NCBI RefSeq assembly: GCF_000425385.1
Contig: NZ_KE384359.1
Coordinates: forward strand, 49,341 to 113,340
DNA from: Pseudoduganella violaceinigra DSM 15887
GTDB taxonomy: Bacteria > Pseudomonadota > Gammaproteobacteria > Burkholderiales > Burkholderiaceae_D
DNA: 64,000 nucleotides
Direction: 5' to 3'
Shown here: one piece after another, positions 1-10,881 of the stretch
Layout of the letters: every line of letters begins with the position of its first letter
Numbering within the stretch: position 1 is the stretch's first letter
The notes under the pieces: generated by a model
Databases searched by the model: none
What the model was told of the DNA's origin: nothing
The model's input: only the letters and a program-made list of their open reading frames with translations
Program-made: the position numbers and the translations under genes

Positions 1-654
1 GCGCGTCCGCTGGTCGCCGAGCAGCTGGCCGAGGCCGTGCCGCCGGCGCTGGAAGCGCGCCTGGGGCAGGGCATGTTGCGCGAACTGGATCGGCACACCC
101 TGCTGCCCAGCGAGCTGAGCGACGGACGCCAGGCCCGCATCAGCGCCGCGTTCGCCAGCCTGCAGGCACCGCACGAAGGCGCGCCGCGCCGCCAGCTGCT
201 GTTTCGCAGCGGCCATGCGGGCGCCGCCGCCTTCACGCTGCCGTCGGGCGACATCATCCTGACCGACCAGCTGCTGCTGGCCCTGCCCGACGACGGCGCC
301 GTGCTGGCCGTGCTGGCGCATGAGCTGGGCCACCAGCAGCGCCGCCACATGCTGCGCCGCCTGGTGCGCGAAGCGATCCTGCCGGCCGGCGCCGCCATCG
401 TGCTGGGCGATACGGACTGGCTGGTCGCCAGCGTGGCGGCGCGCGCGCCGCAGCTGGCCTGGCCGCTGCAGGCCGAGATCGAAGCGGACCAGTACGCGGC
501 CGACCTGCTCGAGCATAATGGCCTGTCGCTGCGCAACCTGGCCGAGCTGCAGGAAACGCTGGCCGGCACCGACGGCCCGCAGCGCGCCTACCTCGCCATC
601 CATCCGCCCTGCGCGGAACGCCTGGCGCAGCAGCGCGAACGCAGTGCGCTGTAA
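1..654 (+). CDS. M48-family zinc metallopeptidase, 5' end missing
   Basis: The reading frame is open from the first base of the window, so the N-terminus lies outside; the GTG at 37 is probably internal. The visible 217 residues carry the gluzincin motif HELGH (codons near 319-333), in which the two His bind zinc and Glu is catalytic. A downstream EIEADQYAADLL stretch fits the third zinc ligand Glu of the M48 family (HtpX/Oma1/BepA type). No clear membrane segment is visible in this part, though an AILPAGAAIVLG stretch is mildly hydrophobic. Such proteins degrade damaged membrane or periplasmic proteins; the substrate cannot be told. The next gene starts 63 bp downstream with its own ribosome binding site, so the gene may stand apart from the ABC operon. 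Confidence 0.8.
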   Translation, partial: ARPLVAEQLAEAVPPALEARLGQGMLRELDRHTLLPSELSDGRQARISAAFASLQAPHEGAPRRQLLFRSGHAGAAAFTLPSGDIILTDQLLLALPDDGAVLAVLAHELGHQQRRHMLRRLVREAILPAGAAIVLGDTDWLVASVAARAPQLAWPLQAEIEADQYAADLLEHNGLSLRNLAELQETLAGTDGPQRAYLAIHPPCAERLAQQRERSAL

Positions 655-717
655 GCCGCCGCGCCGTCCGCTATGATGGGCGTGGCCCCGCAGGCCAACA
701 ATTCAAGGGAGATCCGT

Positions 718-1692
718 ATGACACTGGAACGTATCGGCAAATTGGTGGTGCTGGCGGCATGGGTGGCGGCGGGCGGCGCCCAGGCGCAGGACGTGGTGCG
801 GCTGGGGAACCTGAAGTTTGCCCATTATGGCGCCGTGTCCTATATCAAGGAGATCGCGCCCAAATGCGGCATCAAGGTCGAAGAGCGGGTCTTCCCCAAG
901 GGCCTGGACGTGATGTCGGCGATCATCGCCGGTGAACTCGATGTGGGCGCCACCGCGTCCGAAGCGGCCATCGCCGGCCGCGCCGGCGGGGCGCCGATCT
1001 ATGTGGTGGCCGGCTTTGCCAAGGGCGGCGCGCGCCTGGTGGCGCGTCCCGAGCTGAACATCAAGTCGGTCAAGGACTTGAAGGGCAAAAAGGTCGGCGT
1101 GACGCGCGGCGGCATCCAGGAAGTGCTGCTGCTGGCCGAGCTGCAGCAGGCCGGCCTGACGGTGTCCGAGCAGCCGGGCAAGGATGTGCAGACGGTGCTG
1201 CTGGCCTACGCCGATCTGAACCAGGCCTTGCTGGGCAAGCATATCGACGCCATGATGCAGTCCGAGCCGCAATCCTCGCAGGCCATCAACAAGGGCTATG
1301 GCGCCGAAGTCCTCAAGCCCTACGACACGCCGCTCGGCGCGCCGGTGCGCACCATGGTGATGACGGAGAAGTTCTATAGGGAGCGCCGGCCGCTGGCCGA
1401 GAAGTTCATGCGCTGCTTCGTGCAGGCGACCCGAACCTTCCTCGACCAGCCGGCCACGGCGGAAAAATACGTGCGCGAGACCGTGTTCAAGGGCCAGATC
1501 AGCAGCGACGACTTCCAGGACGCGATCGGCAATTCGCCGTATTCCTATGACGTGACGCCCGAGCATATCCAGGTCACCACCGACACCATGGTGAAGACGG
1601 GCGTCGGGCGCATGGCCCGGCCGCCGCTGGCGAGGGACTGGGTCAAGACCGACCTGCTGGAGCAGGCCAAGAAATCGCTGGGCGTGCAATGA
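718..1692 (+). CDS. ABC transporter substrate-binding protein, NMT1/SsuA-like
   Basis: A 324-residue periplasmic binding protein of the nitrate/sulfonate/taurine class. The start is the ATG at 718, preceded by AAGGGAGAT; an in-frame upstream ATG at 673 lacks a comparable site. Residues 1-23 are a signal peptide ending in GGAQAQ. The mature part shows the NMT1 fold pattern: RLGNLKFAHYGAVSYI, then DVMSAIIAGELDVG, and the SVKDLKGKKVGVTRGG segment that precedes the hinge. The gene overlaps the permease start by 4 bp (ATGA), so permease translation is likely coupled. No substrate can be deduced: homologues carry sulfonates, nitrate, thiamine precursors or aromatic acids, and no metabolic gene next to it points to one. 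Confidence 0.85.
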   Translation: MTLERIGKLVVLAAWVAAGGAQAQDVVRLGNLKFAHYGAVSYIKEIAPKCGIKVEERVFPKGLDVMSAIIAGELDVGATASEAAIAGRAGGAPIYVVAGFAKGGARLVARPELNIKSVKDLKGKKVGVTRGGIQEVLLLAELQQAGLTVSEQPGKDVQTVLLAYADLNQALLGKHIDAMMQSEPQSSQAINKGYGAEVLKPYDTPLGAPVRTMVMTEKFYRERRPLAEKFMRCFVQATRTFLDQPATAEKYVRETVFKGQISSDDFQDAIGNSPYSYDVTPEHIQVTTDTMVKTGVGRMARPPLARDWVKTDLLEQAKKSLGVQ

Positions 1693-2504
1693 AGGCGGCC
1701 TGGCGCGATATCGGCGTGGGTCTGGTGGCGCCGGCCACGCTGGTGCTGGCCTGGCATATCGTGACCCACCAGGGCTGGGTCAACCCGCAGGCCCTGCCGT
1801 CGCCGGAAGCGGTGGCGCGCAAGTGGCTGGAATACCTGCTGCCGCTGCAGCCCTACGACGGCCAGGGCAGCCGGCTGGCGTGGGCCTTGTCCGGCGAATT
1901 GATCCAGGATGCGCTGGGCAGCATGTTCCGCGTGCTGCTCGGTTTTGCCATCGGCGCCGGCCTGGCCTTGCCGCTCGGCCTGGCCATGGGCGCCAGCGTG
2001 CACGCCTACCGCCTGTTCAATGTGCTGGTGCAGATCATCCGCCCGGTGCCGCCGATCGCCTACATCCCGCTGTCCATGCTGTGGTTCGGCCTGGGCAACC
2101 CGCCGGCCATCTTCCTGATTGCGTTGGGCGCCTTCTTCCCCGTGCTGATCAACACCATCGCCGGCGTGCGCCAGGTGGACGGCATCTACCTGCGCGCGGC
2201 GCGCAACCTGGGCGCGGGCGGCCCGACCCTGTTCCTGCGCGTGATTCTGCCGGCGGCCGTGCCGTCCATCCTGGCCGGGGTGCGCATCGGCATCGGCACC
2301 GCCTTCATCGTGGTGATCGTGGCCGAGATGGTGGCGGTCAACAACGGCCTCGGTTTCCGCATCAGCGAGGCGCGCGAGTACTTCTGGTCGGACAAGATCA
2401 TCGCCGGCATGATCACGATTGGCCTGCTGGGCCTGGCGATCGACGTGCTTATGGACCGCCTGAACAACTACCTGCTGCGCTGGCACCGCGGCCTGGAGGG
2501 CTGA
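1689..2504 (+). CDS. ABC transporter permease, SsuC/TauC-like
   Basis: A 271-residue inner-membrane permease of the binding-protein-dependent family. Hydrophobic segments are spread through the protein (for example VLLGFAIGAGLALPLGLAMG and FLIALGAFFPVLINTIAG), about six in total. The cytoplasmic EAA-type loop that docks the ATPase is visible as RAARNLGAGGPTLFLRVILP. The start overlaps the end of the binding-protein gene, and the stop is directly abutted by the ATPase ATG, so the three genes form one transcription and translation unit. The length is normal for the family. Confidence 0.85.
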   Translation: MKAAWRDIGVGLVAPATLVLAWHIVTHQGWVNPQALPSPEAVARKWLEYLLPLQPYDGQGSRLAWALSGELIQDALGSMFRVLLGFAIGAGLALPLGLAMGASVHAYRLFNVLVQIIRPVPPIAYIPLSMLWFGLGNPPAIFLIALGAFFPVLINTIAGVRQVDGIYLRAARNLGAGGPTLFLRVILPAAVPSILAGVRIGIGTAFIVVIVAEMVAVNNGLGFRISEAREYFWSDKIIAGMITIGLLGLAIDVLMDRLNNYLLRWHRGLEG

Positions 2505-3293
2505 ATGAGCGCAGCGCATATCGAAGTGCGGGGTGTCAGCAAGGTGTTCGGCAGTGCGCTGATGGCGCTGCAGAACATCAGCCTGGAGATCCCGCGCGGC
2601 CAGCTGGTCTGCCTGCTGGGGCCTTCGGGCTGCGGCAAGTCGACCCTGTTGAACGCCATCGCCGGCTTCGCCCCGCCCAGCAGCGGCAGCATCGTCGCCG
2701 ACGGCCAGCCGGTGGCGGGCCCGGGACCGGAGCGCGGCATGGTGTTCCAGGAATACGCCCTGTTCCCCTGGATGACGGTGGCCGACAATGTGGCGTTCGG
2801 GCTGGAGATCAAGGGCTTGCCGACGGCGCAGGTGCGCGCCACGGTGGAGCGCCTGCTGCATACCCTGTCGCTGCAGGACTTCCGCCACCGCTTCCCGAAA
2901 GACCTGTCGGGCGGCATGCGCCAGCGGGTGGCCATCGCGCGCGTGCTGGCGCTCGATTCGCCCATCCTGCTGATGGACGAGCCGTTCGGCGCGCTCGACG
3001 CGCTGACCCGGCGCAACCTGCAGGACGAGCTGCTGCGCCTGTGGGGCGAGCTGAAAAAGACCATCATCTTCGTCACCCACAGCATCGAGGAAGCGCTCTA
3101 CCTGGCCGAACGCATCGTGGTCATGACTTACCGCCCCGGCACCGTCAAGCGCGATCTGATGGTCGAGCTGGCGCGCCCGCGCGACCCGGCGGCGCCGGCA
3201 TTCAACGCCCTGAAGCGCGAACTGGGGCTGCTGGTGATGGAAGAACAACAACGGCATCACAACGCCGAGCTGCGGGCCGCGGCGGTGGACTGA
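2505..3293 (+). CDS. ABC transporter ATP-binding protein, SsuB/TauB-like
   Basis: A 262-residue ATPase that powers the importer encoded just upstream. All nucleotide-binding motifs are intact: Walker A GPSGCGKST, Q-loop in VFQEYALFPW, signature LSGGMRQR, Walker B ILLMDEP followed by FGALDALTR, and the switch His in FVTHS. The start codon follows the permease stop with no gap. The sequence most resembles nitrate/sulfonate/bicarbonate subfamily ATPases. About 80 bp separate it from the next gene; I see no clear terminator there. Confidence 0.88.
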   Translation: MSAAHIEVRGVSKVFGSALMALQNISLEIPRGQLVCLLGPSGCGKSTLLNAIAGFAPPSSGSIVADGQPVAGPGPERGMVFQEYALFPWMTVADNVAFGLEIKGLPTAQVRATVERLLHTLSLQDFRHRFPKDLSGGMRQRVAIARVLALDSPILLMDEPFGALDALTRRNLQDELLRLWGELKKTIIFVTHSIEEALYLAERIVVMTYRPGTVKRDLMVELARPRDPAAPAFNALKRELGLLVMEEQQRHHNAELRAAAVD

Positions 3294-3373
3294 ACGACCC
3301 TGCGCCGCCAGCGCCGGGCATGCGCTGCGCGTCGGGAGCTGGCAGCGTGGACGCTCAGTGTTAAACTTACCGG

Positions 3374-4177
3374 ATGCAAACTTACTTCCTGATTGCAGCA
3401 ACGCTGCTTTACCTGATTTGCGGTTTCCTGCCAACGCGCAAGAGCGTGCCCATTGCCGCCTTGACGGCGGGCGCCTGGCTGCTGCACGGCGCGGCCCTGT
3501 GGGCCGATGTGATGGTGCCGGGCGCGCTGCGCATCGGCTTTGCCACCATGCTCTCCTCGGCCCTGTGGATCTCGGTCGGCGCCTATTGGCTGGAAAACCA
3601 GAACTTTCCGCTGGACGGGTTGCGCCGCATCGTCATGCCGGTGGCCGCCCTGGCCGTGGCGCTGCAGGCCGGCTTCCCCGGCACCCTGATTCCGCCCACC
3701 AGCCACGCCGCCATGCTGGGCTGGCATATCGCCATCGCCACGCTGGCCTACAGCACGCTGACCATCGCCGCCTTCCACGCCGTGCTGATGGCGCTGCAGG
3801 AATCGCGCCTGCACACGCGCAGCGGCCGGCCGGGCCTGTTCGCCGCCGCGCTGGACCAGCTGCCGGCCCTGCTGACCATGGAGCGCCTGCTGTTCCGCCT
3901 GATCGGCTTCGGCTTCGTGCTGCTCAGCCTGACCGTCCTGTCGGGCGTCGTCTTCAGCGAGGAATTGTTCGGCCGCGCGCTGCGCTGGGACCATAAATCC
4001 GTGTTCACCCTGCTGTCCTGGGGCCTGTTCGCCGCCTTGCTGGCCGGGCGCTACTGGCGCGGCTGGCGCGGCAAGACGGCGCTGAGCTTCACGCTGGCCG
4101 GCTTTGCCACCTTGCTGCTGGCCTATGTCGGCAGCCGCTTTGTGCTGGAAGTGGTGCTGCACCGGGGGCCGGCATGA
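3374..4177 (+). CDS. CcsA/YpjD (HemX-like) cytochrome c assembly-family membrane protein
   Basis: A 267-residue polytopic membrane protein with about eight hydrophobic segments, beginning at the first residues (YFLIAATLLYLICGFLP). The C-terminal half has the pattern of the CcsA/CcmC/HemX superfamily, including a conserved-looking His in WDHKSVFTLLSWGLFAALL and an SGVVFSEELFGRALRWD segment. The family includes heme-handling proteins for cytochrome c maturation, but YpjD-type members have no settled role. It overlaps the next small gene by 4 bp (ATGA). The order ypjD-like, PP0621-like, pilS, pilR is familiar in betaproteobacteria. The family is fairly certain, the function is not. Confidence 0.75.
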   Translation: MQTYFLIAATLLYLICGFLPTRKSVPIAALTAGAWLLHGAALWADVMVPGALRIGFATMLSSALWISVGAYWLENQNFPLDGLRRIVMPVAALAVALQAGFPGTLIPPTSHAAMLGWHIAIATLAYSTLTIAAFHAVLMALQESRLHTRSGRPGLFAAALDQLPALLTMERLLFRLIGFGFVLLSLTVLSGVVFSEELFGRALRWDHKSVFTLLSWGLFAALLAGRYWRGWRGKTALSFTLAGFATLLLAYVGSRFVLEVVLHRGPA

Positions 4178-4422
4178 CGCGGCTCCTGTTCTGGCTGGCC
4201 CTGGTGTTCCTGGTGGCCGCTGCCGTGCGCAGCAAGCTGCGCAAGATGAGCGGCCCGCCGCCGGGCGGGGCGGCGCCGGCGCCGAATCCGCCGCCGCGCG
4301 CCGCCGAGCAGCCCATCGAAAGGATGTTGCAATGCGCCCATTGCGGCGTGCATTTCCCGGCCTCGGAAAACGTGCCGGCCAACGGCCGCGATTATTGCAG
4401 CCCGGCGCACGCGCCGCATTGA
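4174..4422 (+). CDS. Small PP0621-type membrane protein with a Cys pair
   Basis: An 82-residue protein overlapping the upstream CcsA-like gene by 4 bp. Residues 1-17 form one hydrophobic helix, followed by basic residues (RSKLRKM) and a Pro/Ala-rich linker of about 30 residues. The C-terminal end holds LQCAHCGVHFP and later DYCSPAH, a likely zinc-binding site (C-x2-C ... C-x3-H). This architecture matches the small uncharacterised PP0621 family usually found immediately upstream of pilS. The function is unknown; the tight linkage suggests co-transcription with pilSR. Confidence 0.7.
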   Translation: MTRLLFWLALVFLVAAAVRSKLRKMSGPPPGGAAPAPNPPPRAAEQPIERMLQCAHCGVHFPASENVPANGRDYCSPAHAPH

Positions 4423-4434
4423 GGCTGCCGCAGC

Positions 4435-6077
4435 GTGTTTGCCCACCTCCACTCCCTCTCGGCCGCCTCGCGCGACACTTTCTGGCGCTCCCTGAAAGCG
4501 CTGGGCGCGACCCGCATCGTGATCGCCCTGGTGCTGCTGGCCTACTTCGCGGCCGGCGAGCTGCTCTCGCGCGAGCTGTCGGTGCAGTTCAGCATCGGCT
4601 ACCTGTTGCTGGCCATCGCGCTGCAGGCGCTGGCCAGCCGCTGGCGGCGCCATTTCATGCTGCAGCTGATGTCGCAGGTGGCCTGCGACCTGACCTGCAT
4701 CTCGCTGCTGTACGTGGTCGCCGGCGGCATGCGCTCCGGCCTGGCCATCCTTTACCTGTTCCCGCTGGCCGGCTGCGCCATCCTGGCGCCGCTGGTGCTG
4801 GCGCTGTTCAGCGCGTCGCTGGCCACCCTGTTCATGCTGGCGCACAGCACCTATGAAGCGATTGCCCAGGGCGAATCGCTGGTGATGCAGGCCGGCCTGT
4901 ACGGCGTCGCCTGTTTTTCCGCCGTGCTGCTGGTGAACCGCATGGCGGCGCGCCTGATCGGCCAGGAAGAACTGGCGGCCCAGCGCGGCATCGAAGTGGG
5001 CGTGCAGCAGGCGGTCAACCGCCTGGTCATCGCCCATTCGGCCGACGGTATCCTGGTGGTGCGGCCGGACGGCGCGGTCGACATGAGCAACCCGGCGGCG
5101 CAGCAAATGCTGGGCGCGGCCGCGCCGGAGCTGGACGCCGCCGCGCTGCAACCGATTTCCGCCGCCTACGACAGCTGGCGCGCCGACCAGGGGCAGGCGA
5201 CCGCCTTCGTCACCATCAAGCCCTTTGCCGATCCGGAACTGGCGGAATTGACGGCCGCCTGGAGTGCGCGGCGCGACGTGCCGCTGCATCTGAAGCTGCG
5301 GTTTGCCGCCGCCGACACGACCGGCCTGGGCGTGGAGCGCAATGTGATCTTCCTGGAAGACGTCACCGGCATCGAGGAGAAGGCGCAGCAACTGAAGCTG
5401 GCCTCCATGGGGCGCCTGACGGCCAGCATCGCGCACGAGGTGCGCAATCCCTTGTCGGCCATCGGCCACGCCAATTCGCTGCTGGAGGAAGACTTGGTGG
5501 AGCCGGTGCACAAGCGGCTGCTGAAGATCGTCAGCGACAATGTGGCGCGCGTCAACCGCATGGTGGAAGACATCCTGAAACTGTCGCGCAAGGCGCAAAG
5601 CCATCACGAACCGCTGCAGCTGGAAACTTTCCTGGCCGAACTGAAGACCGAATTCGACGAAACCCATAACCTGGACACCCGCATCGTGCAGCTGGCCGCC
5701 ATGCCGGGGGTGAAAGTGCGCTTCGACCCGCTGCACCTGCGCGAAGTGCTGATCAACCTGCTCAACAACGCGGTGCGCTATGCCAGCGGCACGCCGGCCT
5801 GCATCCGCGTCTTCATCGTGCAGGTCGACGGCCGCTCGCTGGAGCTGCATGTGCAGGACGACGGTCCGGGCATTTCGCCGCAGGTGCGGGCCCACCTGTT
5901 TGAGCCGTTTTACACCACTTCCAGCAAGGGAACCGGCCTGGGCCTGTATCTCGCGCGCGAATTGTGCTTGAATAACGATGCCATGCTCGATTACGAACAC
6001 CGTTTCGAAGCCGGCATGACGGAGGGCGGCGCCCGCAAGTCGAGTGGCCGCTTTGTTATTACTTTTGCGAGATTTGC

Positions 6078-6081
<4 letters not shown>
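4435..6081 (+). CDS. pilS: Type IV pilus two-component sensor histidine kinase PilS
   Basis: A 548-residue membrane sensor kinase that phosphorylates PilR to control pilin transcription. The N-terminal 180 residues contain about six membrane helices, as in PilS. A PAS-like segment follows (RLVIAHSADGILVVRPDG, about residues 199-216). The dimerisation/phosphoacceptor box is SIAHEVRNPLSAIGHANS, with His334 as acceptor. The catalytic domain has the N box NLLNNAVRYA, the G1 box DDGPGI and the G2 motif GTGLGLYLAREL. The start is taken as the GTG at 4435, 12 bp after the upstream stop; no strong ribosome site distinguishes it, so the exact start is uncertain. The ATGA overlap with pilR indicates coupled translation. 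Confidence 0.9.
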
Positions 6082-7511
<1,430 letters not shown>

Positions 7512-7745
7512 TCGACACGGGCGGCGGCGGCCGCCCGATTCGTCTATAATCCCGCTCCGCCGCGAAAATCCCCTCGAATCGTGTAGCGTTTTCGCCAACG
7601 CACAAGTTCCTGCTGCGCCGCAACATTGCTTAATAAGCCAGCACGCAAAAATCAGTGTTAGTGCTCGCACACCGCCGTTCGCCCGTGGTGATTGGAGATA
7701 GAAAAAGTCAACAAGAAATCGTGGTCTAAACGAAAAAATTTCACC

Positions 7746-7774
7746 TTGTACGATCCGGATCCCGTCACTACAAT
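7746..7774 (+). promoter_or_regulatory. Predicted sigma-70 promoter of nrdA
   Basis: TTGTAC at 7746-7751 and TACAAT at 7769-7774 are separated by exactly 17 bp, a good fit to -35 and -10 boxes. Transcription would start near 7781, giving a leader of about 60 nt before the nrdA ATG at 7844. The -10 element lies inside the first NrdR-like box, which would allow direct repression. Predicted by eye only. Confidence 0.6.
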
Positions 7775-7811
7775 TAGTGGACGGAATTTGATAGTTCACT
7801 AGATATAGTAG
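7765..7811 (+). promoter_or_regulatory. Tandem NrdR-box-like operators upstream of nrdA
   Basis: Two 16-bp near-palindromes, TCACTACAATTAGTGG (7765-7780) and TCACTAGATATAGTAG (7796-7811), are separated by 15 bp, so their centres are 31 bp (three helical turns) apart. Paired boxes of this size and spacing upstream of ribonucleotide reductase genes are the known signature of the repressor NrdR. The first box covers the predicted -10 element and the second lies just after the predicted start site. The spacing makes chance unlikely; the nrdR gene itself is not in the window. Confidence 0.7.
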
Positions 7812-7843
7812 TCATAAACAAATACTGAATACGCGGAGCATAA

Positions 7844-10735
7844 ATGCAATCTACTCAAGACATTTCCACCAACCAGGCGCTGCAAGTGCCTGTTTCCGCT
7901 GGTGAAACCGCCGGCGGCGTCGCTGTTTCCGCCAGCCAGATGGCCGACTACCGCATCATCCGCCGCAACGGCGCGGTGGTGGCGTTCGAGCCATCCAAGA
8001 TTGCCGTGGCCATGACCAAGGCTTTCCTGGCGGTGAACGGCGGCCAGGGTGCGGCTTCCGCCCGCATCCGTGAGCTGGTGGAAGCGTTGACCAACAACGT
8101 GGTGGAGGCCCTGATGCGCCGCCAGCCCGCCGGCGGCACCTTCCATATCGAAGACGTGCAAGACCAGGTTGAGCTGGCCCTGATGCGCTCGGGCGAACAC
8201 GACGTGGCCCGCTCCTACGTGCTGTACCGCGCCAAGCACATGGAAGAGCGCCGCCTGAAGAAGGAAGCGTCCGGTGCCACGGCCGCCGCCGAACCGCAGA
8301 TCAATGTCACCGAGAACGGCGTCGCCCGTCCGCTGGTGATGCAGGAAGTGCGCGACCTGATCGGCGCCGCCTGCAAGGGCCTGGAAAAGCACGTCGATGC
8401 CGACGCCATCCTGGCCGAAACCGTGAAGAACCTGTACGACGGCGTGCCGGTCGAAGAACTGCACAAGTCCGCCATCCTGGCTGCCCGCGCGCTGATGGAA
8501 AAGGACCCGGCCTACTCGCAAGTGACGGCCCGCATCCTGCTGCACACCATCCGCAAGGAAGTATTCGGCAAGGAAGTGCCGCAAGCCGGCGCCGCCGCCG
8601 CTTACATCGAGTACTTCCCGCAGTACATCGCCAAGGGCATCGCCGCCGAGCTGCTGAACGAAGAACTGGGCAAGTTCGACCTGGCCAAGCTGGCCAAGGC
8701 CCTGGTGGCCGACCGCGACCTGCAGTTCGGCTACATCGGCCTGCAAACCCTGTACGACCGCTACTTCCTGCACGTGCGCGATGTGCGCATCGAAATGCCG
8801 CAGGCCTTCTACATGCGCGTCGCCATGGGCCTGGCCCTGAACGAAGCGGACCGCGAAGCGCGCGCCATCGAGTTCTACAACCTGCTGTCGACCTTCGACT
8901 TCATGTCGTCGACCCCGACCCTGTTCAACTCCGGCACCCAGCGCTCGCAGCTGTCGTCCTGCTACCTGACCACCGTGTCGGATGACCTGGAAGGCATCTA
9001 CGACGCCATCAAGGAAAACGCGCTGCTGGCCAAGTTCGCCGGCGGCCTGGGCAACGACTGGACCCCGGTGCGCGCCCTGGGCGCCCACATCAAGGGCACC
9101 AACGGCAAATCGCAAGGCGTGGTGCCATTCCTGAAAGTGGTGAACGACACCGCCGTGGCGGTCAACCAGGGCGGCAAGCGCAAGGGCGCGGTCTGCGCCT
9201 ACCTGGAAACCTGGCACATGGACATCGAGGAATTCCTCGACCTGCGCAAGAACACCGGCGACGACCGCCGCCGCACCCACGACATGAACACCGCCAACTG
9301 GATCCCAGACCTGTTCATGAAGCGCGTGATGGAAAAGGGCAGCTGGACCCTGTTCTCGCCGTCCGACGTGCCTGACCTGCACGACAAGTTCGGCAAGGAA
9401 TTCGAAGAAGCCTACCTGGGCTACGAAGCCAAGGCGGCGCGCGGCGAACTGCGCCTGTTCAAGAAGATCGAAGCGCTGGACCTGTGGCGCAAGATGCTGT
9501 CGATGCTGTTCGAAACCGGCCACCCATGGATCACCTTCAAGGACCCATGCAACATCCGTTCGCCGCAGCAGCACGTGGGCGTGGTGCACAGCTCGAACCT
9601 GTGCACCGAGATCACCCTGAACACCAATGCCGACGAAATCGCCGTCTGCAACCTGGGTTCGGTGAACCTGCCGGCCCACATGAAGGAAGGCAAGATCGAC
9701 CACGTCAAGCTGCAGAAGACCATCCGCACCGCAATGCGCATGCTGGACAACGTGATCGACATCAACTACTACGCCGTCGAAAAAGCACGCAACGCCAATA
9801 TGCGCCACCGTCCGGTCGGCATGGGCGTGATGGGCTTCCAGGACTGCCTGCACATGATGCGCGTGCCATACGCCTCGATGGAAGCGGTGAACTTCGCCGA
9901 CACCTCGATGGAAGCGGTGTGCTACTACGCCTACCTGGCTTCGACCGAGCTGGCCGAAGAACGCGGCAGGTACGAATCGTACGAAGGCTCCCTGTGGTCG
10001 CGCGGCATCCTGCCGCAGGACTCGGTGCGCCTGCTGGCGGAACAGCGCGGCGGCTACCTGGAGCAGGACCTGTCGTCGGCGATGGACTGGACCCCGGTGC
10101 GCGAGCGCATCGCCAAGTTCGGCATGCGTAACTCGAACTGCGTGGCGATCGCTCCGACCGCGACCATTTCGAACATCATCGGCGTGTCCGCTTGCATCGA
10201 GCCGACCTTCCAGAACCTGTACGTGAAGTCCAACCTGTCGGGCGAATTCACCGAGATCAACGCCTACCTGGTGCGCGACCTGAAGGCACGCGACCTGTGG
10301 GACGAAGTGATGATCGCCGACCTGAAGTACTTCGACGGCTCGCTGAGCAAGATCGACCGCGCCCCGCAAGACCTGCGCGACATCTACGCCACCGCGTTCG
10401 AAGTGTCGCCAAGCTGGCTGGTGGAAGCGGCATCGCGCCGCCAGAAGTGGATCGACCAGGCCCAGTCGCTGAACATTTACATGGCCGGCGCATCGGGCAA
10501 GACGCTGGATGAGACGTATAAGCTGGCATGGCTGCGCGGTTTGAAGACCACCTACTACCTGCGCACCATCGCCGCCTCGCACATGGAGAAATCCACCACC
10601 CGTACCGGCGCCCTGAACGCGGTATCGGCAGCCGTGCCGGTCGCCCCGGCCGCTGTAACGGCTGAGGCAGATGGCGCCGCCTGCTACCTGCGTCCTGGTG
10701 ACGACGGTTTCGAAGAGTGCGAAGCCTGCCAGTAA
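7844..10735 (+). CDS. nrdA: Class I ribonucleoside-diphosphate reductase, alpha (large) subunit
   Basis: A 963-residue catalytic subunit that reduces NDPs to dNDPs using the radical generated by NrdB. Residues about 35-130 form an ATP-cone (YRIIRRNGAVVAFEPSKI onward), the allosteric activity site. The active-site cysteines are recognisable: Cys373 in SSCYLT and Cys602 in CNLGSVNL form the redox pair, and Cys587 in NLCTEI is the thiyl-radical residue. The C-terminus ends in ECEACQ, the flexible thioredoxin-reducible CxxC tail. The start ATG has GGAG about 10 bp upstream. nrdB follows after 177 bp occupied by a palindromic element. At 963 residues it is longer than the 761-residue E. coli protein, mainly at the N-terminus. 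Confidence 0.97.
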   Translation: MQSTQDISTNQALQVPVSAGETAGGVAVSASQMADYRIIRRNGAVVAFEPSKIAVAMTKAFLAVNGGQGAASARIRELVEALTNNVVEALMRRQPAGGTFHIEDVQDQVELALMRSGEHDVARSYVLYRAKHMEERRLKKEASGATAAAEPQINVTENGVARPLVMQEVRDLIGAACKGLEKHVDADAILAETVKNLYDGVPVEELHKSAILAARALMEKDPAYSQVTARILLHTIRKEVFGKEVPQAGAAAAYIEYFPQYIAKGIAAELLNEELGKFDLAKLAKALVADRDLQFGYIGLQTLYDRYFLHVRDVRIEMPQAFYMRVAMGLALNEADREARAIEFYNLLSTFDFMSSTPTLFNSGTQRSQLSSCYLTTVSDDLEGIYDAIKENALLAKFAGGLGNDWTPVRALGAHIKGTNGKSQGVVPFLKVVNDTAVAVNQGGKRKGAVCAYLETWHMDIEEFLDLRKNTGDDRRRTHDMNTANWIPDLFMKRVMEKGSWTLFSPSDVPDLHDKFGKEFEEAYLGYEAKAARGELRLFKKIEALDLWRKMLSMLFETGHPWITFKDPCNIRSPQQHVGVVHSSNLCTEITLNTNADEIAVCNLGSVNLPAHMKEGKIDHVKLQKTIRTAMRMLDNVIDINYYAVEKARNANMRHRPVGMGVMGFQDCLHMMRVPYASMEAVNFADTSMEAVCYYAYLASTELAEERGRYESYEGSLWSRGILPQDSVRLLAEQRGGYLEQDLSSAMDWTPVRERIAKFGMRNSNCVAIAPTATISNIIGVSACIEPTFQNLYVKSNLSGEFTEINAYLVRDLKARDLWDEVMIADLKYFDGSLSKIDRAPQDLRDIYATAFEVSPSWLVEAASRRQKWIDQAQSLNIYMAGASGKTLDETYKLAWLRGLKTTYYLRTIAASHMEKSTTRTGALNAVSAAVPVAPAAVTAEADGAACYLRPGDDGFEECEACQ

Positions 10736-10753
10736 TACAATAGTCATAGTCAA

Positions 10754-10881
10754 AACCGGCAAAACAGTGTCAGACCCGCCGGGTCTGACACTGGCTGAAT
10801 AAAGTGCGCGGCTTGAAAAGATCCGCTGGCCGTTGAGCAGGCGGTGTCTGGCCCTCTGGGTCTGACACCGGTTTACCGGTT
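10754..10881. repeat. Palindromic REP-like element (copy A) between nrdA and nrdB
   Basis: Outer arms AACCGG (10754-10759) and CCGGTT (10876-10881) bracket two hairpins. The first, CAGTGTCAGACCC (10765-10777) paired with GGGTCTGACACTG (10781-10793), is a perfect 13-bp stem with a 3-nt loop. The second, 10843-10870, has the same GGTGTC...GACACC form with two mismatches. It belongs to the family also seen near 25.9, 34.2 and 38.9 kb. Confidence 0.75.

Noticed and set aside
7540..7556. TATAAT at 7545-7550 just after pilR as an nrdA promoter
   Set aside because: No -35 element at the right distance, and it is about 300 bp from nrdA; the promoter at 7746 is better and coincides with the NrdR boxes.
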